Virus record (IMG/VR): IMGVR_UViG_3300042946_000263
Span: 1 to 64,000 of that record
Direction: 5' to 3' (one strand)
From: a virus
Length of the DNA: 64,000 nt
Made by a program: the position numbers and the translations under genes
Notes under the pieces: generated by a model
The model's database searches: none
What the model was told of the DNA's origin: nothing
The model's input: only the letters and a program-made list of their open reading frames with translations
In this document: in pieces, positions 1 to 6,569 of the stretch
Layout of the letters: each line of letters opens with the position of its first letter
How positions within the stretch are numbered: position 1 is the first letter of the stretch

Positions 1-336
1 GGATCCATTATCTTCATCTCGAATTATGACTTTGATGCCATGATTGATAAGGGTCATAAGCTGGCTCCGCATCTTCAGGCGATGGTGTCTCGTGCTCACT
101 ATCTTGATTTGGCGATGAAGACTCGCCAGGACTATCTTGTCCGCATTCGTCAGGTAGTTGCGCAGGGTCTGCTCTCGCATCTCGATTTCGAACAGCAGGT
201 AGATGTGCTGACGTTTATCGAGGCGTTTGCTGATAATCTCCGTGAACTGTCGCTGCGTATGGCTCTGAAGATTGCTTCTATTCGTAAGACTAACTCTAAC
301 TGGGAGAAGGTAGCGAAAGTTACCTGTTGTAAATGA
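1..336 (+). CDS. C-terminal part of an AAA-type ATPase-like protein (5' truncated)
   Basis: The reading frame is open from base 1, so the gene starts upstream of the window; the ATG at 40 is probably internal. The visible start reads GSIIFISNYDFDAM, like the strand and sensor-1 asparagine of AAA+ ATPases (FISN). The stretch MVSRAHYLDLAM follows, where such proteins carry an arginine finger and a conserved strand. The rest is helical, as in an AAA+ lid. The Walker motifs would lie outside the window, so the assignment rests on a short pattern. It overlaps the next gene by four bases. Confidence 0.5.
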   Translation, partial: GSIIFISNYDFDAMIDKGHKLAPHLQAMVSRAHYLDLAMKTRQDYLVRIRQVVAQGLLSHLDFEQQVDVLTFIEAFADNLRELSLRMALKIASIRKTNSNWEKVAKVTCCK

Positions 337-773
337 TGAAGTGTTGGATTGTTGACATTGATGGAACGATTGCCGATACAGAGCATCGTATTCATTATAT
401 AACGAATGGGCATAAGAACTGGGATGCTTGGCATGCTAATGCTCATAAGGATCAGCCTATCGAGGAAGTTGTTGATCTATTAGATATGGCAGTGATGAAT
501 GATATTAAGATTGTTCTCTGTACTGCTCGTGACGAGAAGTGTCGAGACGACACGCTCAATTGGCTCGCCGCTAATCATATTCCATACGATGCTCTGTATA
601 TGCGTAAGCAGTGGGATCGTCGGGATGACGACATTGTTAAGTTCGAATTGCTCGAGCAGATCTATGAAGCAGGATATGAGCCTGTCCTCGTGCTAGAGGA
701 TCGTGATCGTGTCGTCAAGATGTGGCGTTCAGCTGGCCTCCGCTGTCTGCAGGTTGCTCCGGGAGACTTCTGA
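333..773 (+). CDS. HAD-family phosphatase, polynucleotide kinase 3'-phosphatase-like
   Basis: The 146-residue protein opens with WIVDIDGTIAD, the HAD motif I with two aspartates (residues 8 and 10). A later VLCTAR is motif II, and VLVLEDRDRVVKMW holds the motif IV acid. The size and the LCTARDE and MRK pattern match the stand-alone phosphatase domain found in T4-like phages, related to the 3'-phosphatase half of T4 PseT. A role in repairing RNA or DNA 3' ends is inferred from the family. The start overlaps the upstream stop by four bases. Confidence 0.75.
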   Translation: MMKCWIVDIDGTIADTEHRIHYITNGHKNWDAWHANAHKDQPIEEVVDLLDMAVMNDIKIVLCTARDEKCRDDTLNWLAANHIPYDALYMRKQWDRRDDDIVKFELLEQIYEAGYEPVLVLEDRDRVVKMWRSAGLRCLQVAPGDF

Positions 774-1063
774 TGAAACGATTAGTATACGCCCTATTAT
801 TGCTGCCGTCAATGGCCTACGCCAAAGAGGATGTAGAGTGTGCCAAGAAACACACAGACGGACAGATACATTGTGACGCTCATAAGACAGTGACGATTAC
901 TCGCATTGTAGAGAATGGTGGAGAGTGTGCTGATTACACTCTCTACCGTATTATTCCCGAGGGTTATCATTGGGTAATCCCTGCCCAGAGATCGTGTCAT
1001 TACATTTCTGGCTTGACTTTATACACTAAAGAAGGTAAAATATATAAATTCGCTCCCCTCTAG
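773..1063 (+). CDS. Small secreted protein with signal peptide
   Basis: The 96-residue protein begins MKRLVYALLLLPSMAYA, a typical signal peptide with likely cleavage after AYA. The mature part has four cysteines, which could form disulphides in the periplasm. The ATG at 773 is preferred to an in-frame ATG at 722 because it follows the upstream stop directly (TGATG) and gives a clean signal peptide. I do not recognise the family. Confidence 0.7.
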   Translation: MKRLVYALLLLPSMAYAKEDVECAKKHTDGQIHCDAHKTVTITRIVENGGECADYTLYRIIPEGYHWVIPAQRSCHYISGLTLYTKEGKIYKFAPL

Positions 1064-1072
1064 GAGATAGAG

Positions 1073-1453
1073 ATGCGCCTTACTGTTCGAATGAAGGATC
1101 CTCGATATGATGTCAGACATCGTTATGCTAGCTGCTGCGTTATTCCTGAATATAATGACTATAGTGGGGATTTGGTCCCTCGCTTCGCATGGTTGGACGA
1201 CAATTGGTTTGTATTAACAACGGGAGATAAAGATGCCCCATTCCGTATACTTCACAAGGACGGTATCATTTGTGGTTGGCTGGGGAGCAGCGATAGCTCT
1301 GATACTGGACACAGCACAATGGTTTGTATCCCACGGAACGGAAAGTCCTATACTGTCAGTCTGTGTGATGACGGCAGTCTCGCTTGCAGCTGCACTTCTT
1401 ATGGCTATCGGCGTCGCTGCTCTCATATCGACGAAGTAATGGAGGCTGCATGA
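1073..1453 (+). CDS. SWIM zinc-finger-like protein
   Basis: This 126-residue protein ends with CSCTSYGYRRRCSHI, which fits the SWIM zinc finger pattern CxC-x(n)-CxH. SWIM domains bind DNA or protein. The N-terminal 90 residues have no motif I recognise. A good Shine-Dalgarno (AGGAGATAGAG) lies just upstream. A phage regulator or nucleic-acid-binding adaptor is possible but unproven. Confidence 0.65.
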   Translation: MRLTVRMKDPRYDVRHRYASCCVIPEYNDYSGDLVPRFAWLDDNWFVLTTGDKDAPFRILHKDGIICGWLGSSDSSDTGHSTMVCIPRNGKSYTVSLCDDGSLACSCTSYGYRRRCSHIDEVMEAA

Positions 1454-1623
1454 TTTATGTTCTAATAATGACAATACAATCATCTCACAGGGATGGCGGT
1501 CTCGCAATGCATTCTATTGAGTTCAGCGATTTTAAGGGTGCGTGTGATGCTGGTTACAAATGGCAAGAGTCATTACGGAATCATTCAGTAGGCTCTAGTT
1601 ATGTAGTAGTGGAGAAACCATGA
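1450..1623 (+). CDS. Hypothetical protein, 57 aa
   Basis: Start chosen at the ATG overlapping the SWIM gene stop (ATGA), with GGAGG just upstream; an in-frame ATG at 1384 lies well inside the upstream gene. No recognised domain. The C-terminus (SYVVVEKP) runs into the next gene with a four-base overlap. Confidence 0.6.
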   Translation: MIYVLIMTIQSSHRDGGLAMHSIEFSDFKGACDAGYKWQESLRNHSVGSSYVVVEKP

Positions 1624-1823
1624 AACTCTTAAAGGTTAAAGAACAAATCCTGGATATTACCTGGGAACATGGTAAGAATACTAAACTGTTTGCTGTAGTA
1701 TATGATGGTTTTGGTTCCAAACGTGCAGTCGTTGCTGTATTTGATTCTGAATACTGGGCGAATATGTTTCGAAACGCAAGCAATATTAAACAAAATCTAA
1801 CAATCATGGAAGTGAAACGATGA
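1620..1823 (+). CDS. Hypothetical protein, 67 aa
   Basis: Small, basic, mixed alpha/beta protein starting MKLLKVKEQILDITW. It sits in the same operon as its neighbours, overlaps both by four bases, and has GGAGAAACC before the ATG. I do not recognise the family. Confidence 0.65.
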   Translation: MKLLKVKEQILDITWEHGKNTKLFAVVYDGFGSKRAVVAVFDSEYWANMFRNASNIKQNLTIMEVKR

Positions 1824-2110
1824 AAATGATATTCAAATACCCACTTGGTATGGATATCCATCACAATGCTGTGTATGAGATCGAGATGCCCAAGGCGTCA
1901 AAGATTCTAGATATCCAGAATCAGGGAGGAATACCAGTCATCTGGGCGATTGTTAATCCCAAGAAAGAGAAGCGTAAGTATACCTTTCATGTATTTGGTA
2001 CTGGCTTCGAGATGGCTGATTACGACAAGAAGCATTATGAATACATCAAGACAGTACAGACAGGCCATCTTACTCAGCTAGTATGGCATATCTTTGAGGT
2101 ACACGAATGA
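1820..2110 (+). CDS. Conserved phage protein of unknown function, 96 aa
   Basis: Contains KASKILDIQNQGGIPVIWAIV near residues 25-45 and FGTGFEM later. This layout (a lysine/isoleucine strand, Q.QGG.P..WA, then a GTG turn) is common in small proteins of tailed phages and prophages. The function is unknown to me. Four-base overlaps on both sides show translational coupling. Confidence 0.7.
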   Translation: MKMIFKYPLGMDIHHNAVYEIEMPKASKILDIQNQGGIPVIWAIVNPKKEKRKYTFHVFGTGFEMADYDKKHYEYIKTVQTGHLTQLVWHIFEVHE

Positions 2111-2400
2111 CCAAGTATTGTAAGGATTGTAAGTGGTGCTCTTGGAAAGAGCCTACTGGTCTTAAAAAGATATTCCCATTTCTAATTCCTGTTGATGATT
2201 GGCTAGAATATGCCAAATGTTTACATGAGACTGCATTAAGTAATAGTAAGGTAAAGGTATACGATCATCTAGTTACTGGTCAGCCGCCAAAGTTTAGAAA
2301 AGCTGATTACAGTTATTGTGGTACGATGCGATCATTGAATTACGATGGTTGTAATGCCTGTGGCGAAGAAGGCAAATATTGGGAGCCTAGAGATGTTTGA
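2107..2400 (+). CDS. Cysteine-rich, probable zinc-binding small protein
   Basis: 97 residues with an N-terminal CKDCKWC cluster, a lone cysteine near residue 38 and C-terminal YCGTMR and CNACGEEGKYW. The spacing suggests one or two zinc sites. Similar Cys-rich proteins occur in many phages with no known role. Confidence 0.65.
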   Translation: MTKYCKDCKWCSWKEPTGLKKIFPFLIPVDDWLEYAKCLHETALSNSKVKVYDHLVTGQPPKFRKADYSYCGTMRSLNYDGCNACGEEGKYWEPRDV

Positions 2401-2626
2401 ACCGACTGAAAAATTGATTCTTGGTAGCGTATTCTTTGGATTGGTTGTGCTTATTGGTGGTGCTATCTGGTTAGATAGTGGTCATCGAGAACAGGTAAAT
2501 CAAGAGTCTATTCGCTGCGCAGAGGCTGGTGGTGTATATCTCGAGAGAACTTATACTGTCGGCAAGAATCAAACAGGCCATCTATATACCTGTGTATCTA
2601 GAGACGTAATCATTAAGGATTTTTAA
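2393..2626 (+). CDS. Single-pass membrane protein, 77 aa
   Basis: Starts MFEPTEKLILGSVFFGLVV, one hydrophobic helix (residues 8-28). The outer part has two cysteines (RCAEAGG and YTCVS). The ATG at 2393 overlaps the end of the upstream gene and follows GGGAG; an in-frame ATG at 2345 would bury the helix behind unrelated residues. Likely an inner-membrane protein with a periplasmic domain. Confidence 0.65.
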   Translation: MFEPTEKLILGSVFFGLVVLIGGAIWLDSGHREQVNQESIRCAEAGGVYLERTYTVGKNQTGHLYTCVSRDVIIKDF

Positions 2627-2627
2627 T

Positions 2628-2744
2628 ATGACACACGAAGATGCAATTTTTATTATCTCATCACTGCATTATATTGAGACAGTGCTGACATCTATTTGGT
2701 TGTTTGTTGGAGTAATCATGATCATGATTGCATGGAAGAGCTGA
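2628..2744 (+). CDS. Very small membrane protein, 38 aa
   Basis: Translates as MTHEDAIFIISSLHY followed by a strongly hydrophobic helix and a short basic end (WKS). It fits exactly between its neighbours and overlaps the next start (TGATG). Shine-Dalgarno AAGGA lies upstream. Confidence 0.55.
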   Translation: MTHEDAIFIISSLHYIETVLTSIWLFVGVIMIMIAWKS

Positions 2745-2968
2745 TGCCTGCTAAGATCACTAAGACCAGTCCATTTACCAACATCACTCGCACGATGCAG
2801 TTTGAACGCTACGATCAGGATGAGTTTGACTCACGCCTATTAGCATGGCGCCGAGGCGAGAAACTTATTCAAGAGGCATTCCCGGAACTGTCTGCTAACG
2901 CTCGCGAGTTCATTAAGAACGGTATTACTACAGAGGAATGGGACAAGTATATGGGCGGAGACGACTGA
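2744..2968 (+). CDS. Hypothetical protein, 74 aa
   Basis: Start taken at the ATG overlapping the upstream stop (TGATG). The sequence MPAKITKTSPFTNITRTMQF leads into an acidic, helical C-terminus ending MGGDD. Unrecognised. This is the last rightward gene before a converging leftward cluster; its stop codon is also the first unit of the 12-bp TGACC repeat. Confidence 0.65.
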   Translation: MPAKITKTSPFTNITRTMQFERYDQDEFDSRLLAWRRGEKLIQEAFPELSANAREFIKNGITTEEWDKYMGGDD

Positions 2969-3067
2969 CCTGTGATGTGACCAACTCGCTGACCAACTTA
3001 ATGACCAACGAGTTGACCTATCGTCTGACCTAAGTGATTACCTATCGGTTGACCAACAATTATTACC
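2966..3067. repeat. 12-bp-periodic TGACC/GGTCA repeat array
   Basis: TGACC (or TTACC) recurs with its first base at 2966, 2978, 2990, 3002, 3014, 3026, 3038 and 3050, always 12 bases apart, and once more at 3063. The other seven bases vary (often AAC or TAT after TGACC). On the minus strand the unit is T(A/T)GGTCANNNNN. It covers the 3' ends of two converging genes and the gap between them. See also 3343-3371 and 3648-3664. Confidence 0.85.
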
Positions 3068-3343
3068 TACGCCAAGAGCAGCGGCGACTCGGGCAACTAC
3101 CGATGCTTTATTCCCACCAATGTGCCATTCATAATCATATACAGGCGTAGTCGGCATTTTCCAGTCATATATGGTAGCGACTTCGCCGTCGGCAAACTTA
3201 ATAATCCATTCTGAATTAGTCTTATCGCCGCCATTAAGCGGCTTACCAAACGCCTCGACCAGATCAGCGTAGGTCGTATTAACATAACCAACCAGACCAG
3301 TCATATAGGCGTCGTCATAGTTATTCGTAACGGTATACTTCAT
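3038..3343 (-). CDS. Conserved phage protein of unknown function, 101 aa
   Basis: Contains TGLVGYVNTTYADLVEAFG and DGEVATIYDWK followed by YEWHIGG. I associate this pattern with a small protein common in tailed phages and plasmids, without known function. The last residues (NNCWSTDR) are encoded inside the 12-bp repeat array, so the C-terminus may have been added by the repeat. GGAG stands eight bases before the ATG. Confidence 0.7.
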   Translation of the reverse strand: MKYTVTNNYDDAYMTGLVGYVNTTYADLVEAFGKPLNGGDKTNSEWIIKFADGEVATIYDWKMPTTPVYDYEWHIGGNKASVVARVAAALGVGNNCWSTDR

Positions 3344-3371
3344 GACCTATCTCCTGACCTATGGGTTGACC
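3343..3371. repeat. Second GGTCA repeat cluster (three units)
   Basis: TGACC starts at 3343, 3355 and 3367, again 12 bases apart. On the minus strand the units lie between the stop of the upstream gene (its TAG overlaps one unit) and the ATG of the downstream gene (which overlaps another). One unit also holds the GGAG ribosome site. Confidence 0.8.
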
Positions 3372-3592
3372 TAGAACTCAGCTACCAACTTACCATTCTC
3401 AATAGAGATATAGATATTAGCAGTTTCAATCTCGCCATCTAGATTCTCGTAGTCGATAGTATACACAATCGTACCGAGAGATGACTTATTATAAGAGGCA
3501 GAGATTATATCATCACCACCATAACCCGATTCGGTTAATAAGTCAACCACATTTTCCGTAGTTAATTTAGTAAAGTCGGTGTTAATAAGCAT
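3371..3592 (-). CDS. Hypothetical protein, 73 aa
   Basis: Small acidic beta-rich protein beginning MLINTDFTKLTTENVVDLL, then a repeated beta pattern (TIVYTIDYENLDGEIETANI). AGGAGAG precedes the ATG. First gene after the leftward promoter at 3617-3644. Family unknown to me. Confidence 0.65.
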   Translation of the reverse strand: MLINTDFTKLTTENVVDLLTESGYGGDDIISASYNKSSLGTIVYTIDYENLDGEIETANIYISIENGKLVAEF

Positions 3593-3616
3593 GTGTTCTC
3601 TCCTATGGTATAGTAT

Positions 3617-3644
3617 ATTATACCTTAATTCCGGTAAAAGTCAA
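3617..3644 (-). promoter_or_regulatory. Leftward sigma70-like promoter
   Basis: On the minus strand: TTGACT (3639-3644), 16 bp, TATAAT (3617-3622), with GG before the -10 as in other promoters of this window. It lies about 25-30 bases upstream of the gene ending at 3371. Confidence 0.75.
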
Positions 3645-3647
3645 GCG

Positions 3648-3664
3648 TGACCTAGACCATGACC
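3648..3664. repeat. Third GGTCA repeat cluster (two units)
   Basis: TGACC at 3648 and 3660, 12 bases apart, just downstream of the leftward gene that ends at 3664 and next to the -35 of the leftward promoter. Confidence 0.65.
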
Positions 3665-3927
3665 TAGTATGACTCCGATGCCTTAGTATCGATCAATCCG
3701 GCGTATAACTCATTATAAGGATTATCCCGACGAATTAACTCCGCCTCGGCCAATTTGGTTTCCGGCATAATATAAGCGCCAGAAACACCAAAATTCCAGT
3801 AAATCAAATAGTGTAATTGATCGTCAGTAAACCGATCAATAGTAATTCTCCCCTGTTCTAATTTGTCGGCCATTTCATCAGTAATAGCCAACCAATTCTC
3901 GTTAATATCATCAGAGGTAGTAATCAT
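3664..3927 (-). CDS. Hypothetical protein, 87 aa
   Basis: Acidic helical protein, MITTSDDINENWLAITDEMA at the N-terminus, with DQLHYLIYWNFGVSG in the middle. AAGGAGAATTATAATG gives a strong start. Its stop codon overlaps a GGTCA repeat. Second gene after the leftward promoter at 4221-4249. Confidence 0.65.
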   Translation of the reverse strand: MITTSDDINENWLAITDEMADKLEQGRITIDRFTDDQLHYLIYWNFGVSGAYIMPETKLAEAELIRRDNPYNELYAGLIDTKASESY

Positions 3928-3950
3928 TATAATTCTCCTTATTAACTAGA

Positions 3951-4187
3951 TTAGGCGAGTTGTTTAAGCGTATACATTTGACCGCCGTATATATCTTCGC
4001 CGTGAACGATATTAATCATATCGCCGTCTAGGACGATAGTAAACTCGTCGTAATAGCCGATAAGCGGATCGGCGGACTCACAACCGGCAAAGGCATCCCA
4101 GTCATATTTGTCGAACGGCTTAAACTCAGTCTTAGCCATAACAGAGAATAGCTCAGCTTGAGTCGGGTAGGTAAACGAAGCGGTCAT
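3951..4187 (-). CDS. Hypothetical protein, 78 aa
   Basis: Start placed at the ATG at 4187 (MTASFTYPTQAELFSVMA), which has AAGGGAG at good distance. An in-frame ATG at 4214 would lie almost at the expected transcription start of the promoter at 4221-4249. Acidic protein with GYYDEFTIVLDGDMINIV. Unrecognised. Confidence 0.65.
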   Translation of the reverse strand: MTASFTYPTQAELFSVMAKTEFKPFDKYDWDAFAGCESADPLIGYYDEFTIVLDGDMINIVHGEDIYGGQMYTLKQLA

Positions 4188-4220
4188 AGAGTCAACTCCC
4201 TTATCAATCATCATATTATT

Positions 4221-4249
4221 ATATTACCCCGATCCCCGAAAAAAGTCAA
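4221..4249 (-). promoter_or_regulatory. Leftward sigma70-like promoter
   Basis: Minus strand TTGACT (4244-4249), 17 bp, TAATAT (4221-4226). It drives the leftward gene pair 3951-4187 and 3664-3927. Confidence 0.75.
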
Positions 4250-4352
4250 CCATAGTAAAAACAACGACTTAGGAATAAGTCTAATGAAATCAGTCTCTTA
4301 GCACAGGAAATATTTTTAAAATAATTTTCTCCCCGTATGGCTCAGCTGGCGC

Positions 4353-4380
4353 TTGCTATTTTTGAGGTTTCGGGTATAAT
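4353..4380 (+). promoter_or_regulatory. Rightward sigma70-like promoter with conserved upstream block
   Basis: TTGCTA (4353-4358), 16 bp, TATAAT (4375-4380), preceded by GTATGGCTCAGCTGGCGC. Nearly the same block stands before the promoters at 6518 and 8410. It starts the 4406-5875 gene string and lies back to back with the leftward promoter at 4221. Confidence 0.75.
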
Positions 4381-4405
4381 AAGAATATAACCTAAGGAGA
4401 AAACT

Positions 4406-4573
4406 ATGTCTTTCCGCGAATCCCTTATAAACTCTTTAAACGGTTTTTGCCTTAATTCCCCGTCGGACGGTTATGATTGGGGCGAATTATTTGATAAGCC
4501 GTTCGCCGAATTAAGCGAAGAAGAATTAATTGAATTGAATATTCACTATTTAAACTACTTAAAGGGGGAATAA
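4406..4573 (+). CDS. Hypothetical protein, 55 aa
   Basis: Acidic helical protein, MSFRESLINSLNGFCLNSPS at the start, with ELSEEELIELNIHYLNYL. AAGGAGAAAACTATG is a strong start and the promoter at 4353 lies directly upstream. First of a row of tiny AT-rich genes. Confidence 0.6.
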   Translation: MSFRESLINSLNGFCLNSPSDGYDWGELFDKPFAELSEEELIELNIHYLNYLKGE

Positions 4574-4577
4574 TAAA

Positions 4578-4766
4578 ATGAATAAGCGGATTACTATAGA
4601 AAAGTATGGCGAATATTATAGAATAATCGCCGCTTTATATAATCCTGACGACTATTATCCGGTAAGGGTAGAGGAGATTGTTGAGGGAAAGGTATTAAGC
4701 GAGATTAAGGGAATACTATTCGAATTACTACCGGATTGGAAAGATGTAGTAATAGAGGGGGAATAA
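4578..4766 (+). CDS. Hypothetical protein, tandem paralogue A (62 aa)
   Basis: Begins MNKRITIEKYGEYYRIIAA and ends PDWKDVVIEGE. It is a clear duplicate of the next gene, with the same IEEIVEGKVL-type core and LLPDWK end. GGGGG precedes the ATG. No known family. Confidence 0.65.
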   Translation: MNKRITIEKYGEYYRIIAALYNPDDYYPVRVEEIVEGKVLSEIKGILFELLPDWKDVVIEGE

Positions 4767-4767
4767 A

Positions 4768-4950
4768 ATGACTAAGCGGATTACTATAGAAAAGAACGGC
4801 GAATATTATAGGATTATTGCCGCCCATTATAATAATATAGAGCCAGTTTACATAGAGGAAATAGTAGAGGGTAAGGTATTAAAAGAAATTAAAGGCATAT
4901 TATTCCAATTACTCCCGGATTGGAAGAATATTAAGATTGAAGGAGAATAA
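4768..4950 (+). CDS. Hypothetical protein, tandem paralogue B (60 aa)
   Basis: Begins MTKRITIEKNGEYYRIIAA and shares most residues with the upstream gene, differing mainly by a short deletion in the middle (DDYYPV versus IEPV) and in the last strand. The intergenic sequence GGGGAATAAAATG is also duplicated. Confidence 0.65.
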   Translation: MTKRITIEKNGEYYRIIAAHYNNIEPVYIEEIVEGKVLKEIKGILFQLLPDWKNIKIEGE

Positions 4951-4951
4951 A

Positions 4952-5104
4952 ATGGTAGCTACCTATATCCTAATAGTATTCTTTAATTACAATCATTCAG
5001 GATTCACGGCGGAATTCTATACTAAGGATAGTTGCGAGAAAGCGGGTAAAGCTATTATATCAACCGCCTATTCCTTTCCCAATTATATCTGTGTGGAGAA
5101 ATAA
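4952..5104 (+). CDS. Small protein with two cysteines, 50 aa
   Basis: Translates from an ATG with GGAGAATAAA upstream. It begins MVATYILIVFFN and continues EFYTKDSCEKAGKAII and YICVEK. The layout (hydrophobic N-terminus, one cysteine in a helix, one before the end) occurs in other small phage proteins of unknown role; possibly exported. Confidence 0.5.
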   Translation: MVATYILIVFFNYNHSGFTAEFYTKDSCEKAGKAIISTAYSFPNYICVEK

Positions 5105-5109
5105 CCCAA

Positions 5110-5316
5110 ATGAATTTATATATAACCGACAGCGGCGTAGTAATCACCGTCAAATACATTATTGTAGTAGGCAAAGTAACATATAATGAAACCAGCGAGA
5201 AATACTATTTTACGGTAGTATTACACGGACTGGATCATCATTATAATATAGATTTTGATACAGAGGAAAAAGCCACTGGCGAGCGTAATCGCCTTATTAG
5301 CCTTATGAAGGATTGA
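5110..5316 (+). CDS. Hypothetical protein, 68 aa
   Basis: Beta-rich small protein (MNLYITDSGVVITVKYIIVV) with a charged C-terminus. The ribosome site is weak (GAGAAATAACCC). In line with its neighbours. Unrecognised. Confidence 0.55.
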   Translation: MNLYITDSGVVITVKYIIVVGKVTYNETSEKYYFTVVLHGLDHHYNIDFDTEEKATGERNRLISLMKD

Positions 5317-5317
5317 A

Positions 5318-5515
5318 ATGATTCTATATCTATACGCAACTGGTATACTATTATCAATAATTACGCTGTTTATTATATTTGCTGAAGATAGGGGATTAGA
5401 ATTAAAATGGTATAATTACTGGATTACTCTATTCTGGCCTATATTCACCCCACTGATATTCCTATATTTTGTCTTTCTAATATACGAGGAAAAGAAACTA
5501 AAGGAGTTCAAATGA
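5318..5515 (+). CDS. Two-helix membrane protein, 65 aa
   Basis: Two hydrophobic stretches (about residues 3-22 and 34-54) flank a short charged loop (EDRGLELKWYNYW), and the protein ends in a basic tail (EEKKLKEFK). Inner-membrane location is likely. AAGGATTGA precedes the ATG. Confidence 0.6.
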   Translation: MILYLYATGILLSIITLFIIFAEDRGLELKWYNYWITLFWPIFTPLIFLYFVFLIYEEKKLKEFK

Positions 5516-5724
5516 CTAATAAAGCCGAACAAATAAATGATATAGAATTAGCAATTGACGCTACAATAGGTCAATTGTATTACCATTTATATCAATTACG
5601 CCAATTAGGAGAATACCAAAAGGAATATGATATACTAGGAACGCTATCCCATATGCTAATTGAGGATAGGCAATTCCTAAGGGAGAAATATAGGGAGCAT
5701 TTGGGGAATTATAATGACCTATAA
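5512..5724 (+). CDS. Hypothetical helical protein, 70 aa
   Basis: All-helical, charged (MTNKAEQINDIELAIDATIG, REKYREHLGNY). The start overlaps the upstream stop (ATGA), with AAAGGAG before it. Unrecognised. Confidence 0.6.
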   Translation: MTNKAEQINDIELAIDATIGQLYYHLYQLRQLGEYQKEYDILGTLSHMLIEDRQFLREKYREHLGNYNDL

Positions 5725-5875
5725 TATCAAATTACCGAAGCGGATCGTATCCGTTCCTCCTATTCCTATTCCCCTATTACCTATACTAATACCGGAGTCG
5801 CTGGCGTTAATTATAATTACGGTTGGCTTGGCCGTGTATATTGGGGTAATTCACTTAAAATTAAAGGGGAATTAA
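5714..5875 (+). CDS. Proline-rich small membrane protein, 53 aa
   Basis: Starts 11 bases inside the upstream gene. It reads MTYNIKLPKRIVSVPPIPIP followed by a hydrophobic helix (LALIIITVGLAVYIGVI) and a short basic tail. The start lacks a strong ribosome site, so it may depend on translation of the gene before it. Confidence 0.45.
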   Translation: MTYNIKLPKRIVSVPPIPIPLLPILIPESLALIIITVGLAVYIGVIHLKLKGN

Positions 5876-6028
5876 AATCCTAATAATTAAATCGTAGCGA
5901 GGATTGGTCTGCGAAATTGCGAATTGCTGGGTCTGGCTTGGCCTTACTATTAACTATTATATAACGACTGACATACCAGCCCTTAATATTATTTAAAGGC
6001 TGATATACCAACCGCCAATTAAATTAGT

Positions 6029-6053
6029 AATTCACTTTAATTCTCAGTGAATT
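6029..6053. terminator. Weak hairpin between converging genes
   Basis: AATTCACT and AGTGAATT form an 8-bp stem with a nine-base loop between the rightward string ending at 5875 and the leftward gene ending at 6066. No long T-run, so a terminator role is tentative. 5876-6065 otherwise shows an imperfect direct repeat (GACATACCA...GATATACCA). Confidence 0.35.
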
Positions 6054-6065
6054 GCTTTATTAGTA

Positions 6066-6254
6066 TTATTCTACCATTTCTATTATATTCGGGTCGCCGT
6101 TATAAAAAACGGTTATATCTAATAAATCGACCATTTCAATATTCGGGTTATTTAATAAATCGCTAACAATTTTATAAGCCTCATCAATATTATTAACCTT
6201 ATATTCTAATTCAAAATTAGAATAATAGATTTCAAGTTTATTAGCGTTTTTCAT
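6066..6254 (-). CDS. Hypothetical acidic protein, 62 aa
   Basis: Start placed at 6254 (MKNANKLEIYYSNFELEYKV), eight bases after AGGAG; upstream in-frame ATGs lie too close to or before that site. A helix (DEAYKIVSDLLNN) is followed by a strand. Single leftward gene read from the promoter at 6283-6311. Confidence 0.55.
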   Translation of the reverse strand: MKNANKLEIYYSNFELEYKVNNIDEAYKIVSDLLNNPNIEMVDLLDITVFYNGDPNIIEMVE

Positions 6255-6282
6255 TTTCATTCTCCTCTTATATACTATTATT

Positions 6283-6311
6283 ATATTATAATATTTGGCC
6301 CCAAATAGCAA
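6283..6311 (-). promoter_or_regulatory. Leftward sigma70-like promoter
   Basis: Minus strand TTGCTA (6306-6311), 17 bp, TAATAT (6283-6288). The -35 context GCTTGCTATTT is the same as at the rightward promoter 4353. Confidence 0.6.
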
Positions 6312-6350
6312 GCTCTGGCTTGGCCATAGCAGCCAATTATTTTTTTCTTA

Positions 6351-6500
6351 GTTTACGTTCGTTGGGGGTTGACTTTTTCGCAAAAAGGGAGTACACTCTA
6401 GGGAGTGGTTTGTTGAGGTGGGCTGGCTCCCCAGAATGTTTACTATCGAATATAAACGAGCGGCGCGAGCCGTCCGAACGTAAACGAAAAAAAACGACAG
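6351..6500 (+). other. Non-coding segment bounded by inverted repeats, with its own promoter
   Basis: GTTTACGTTCG (6351-6361) is matched in reverse complement by CGAACGTAAAC near 6476-6486. Between them lie a promoter (TTGACT 6369-6374, 17 bp, TACACT 6392-6397) and a tight hairpin CGGC-GCGA-GCCG near 6461-6472. No convincing ORF has a ribosome site here. A small RNA is possible; an A-rich tract follows the right arm. Confidence 0.4.
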
Positions 6501-6517
6501 TATGGCAGAGCTCCCGC

Positions 6518-6545
6518 TTGACATTTCTGCGGGATAGGGTATACT
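6518..6545 (+). promoter_or_regulatory. Rightward sigma70-like promoter
   Basis: TTGACA (6518-6523), 16 bp, TATACT (6540-6545), with TATGGCAGAGCTCCCGC directly upstream, related to the block at 4335 and 8391. It drives the gene at 6570. Confidence 0.75.
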
Positions 6546-6569
6546 GAGAATATAAGCTGAGGTGATGAA

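Noticed and set aside
2966-3067. CRISPR array
   Set aside because: The repeated core is only five bases with a 12-bp period; there are no 20-40 bp repeats, unique spacers or cas genes.
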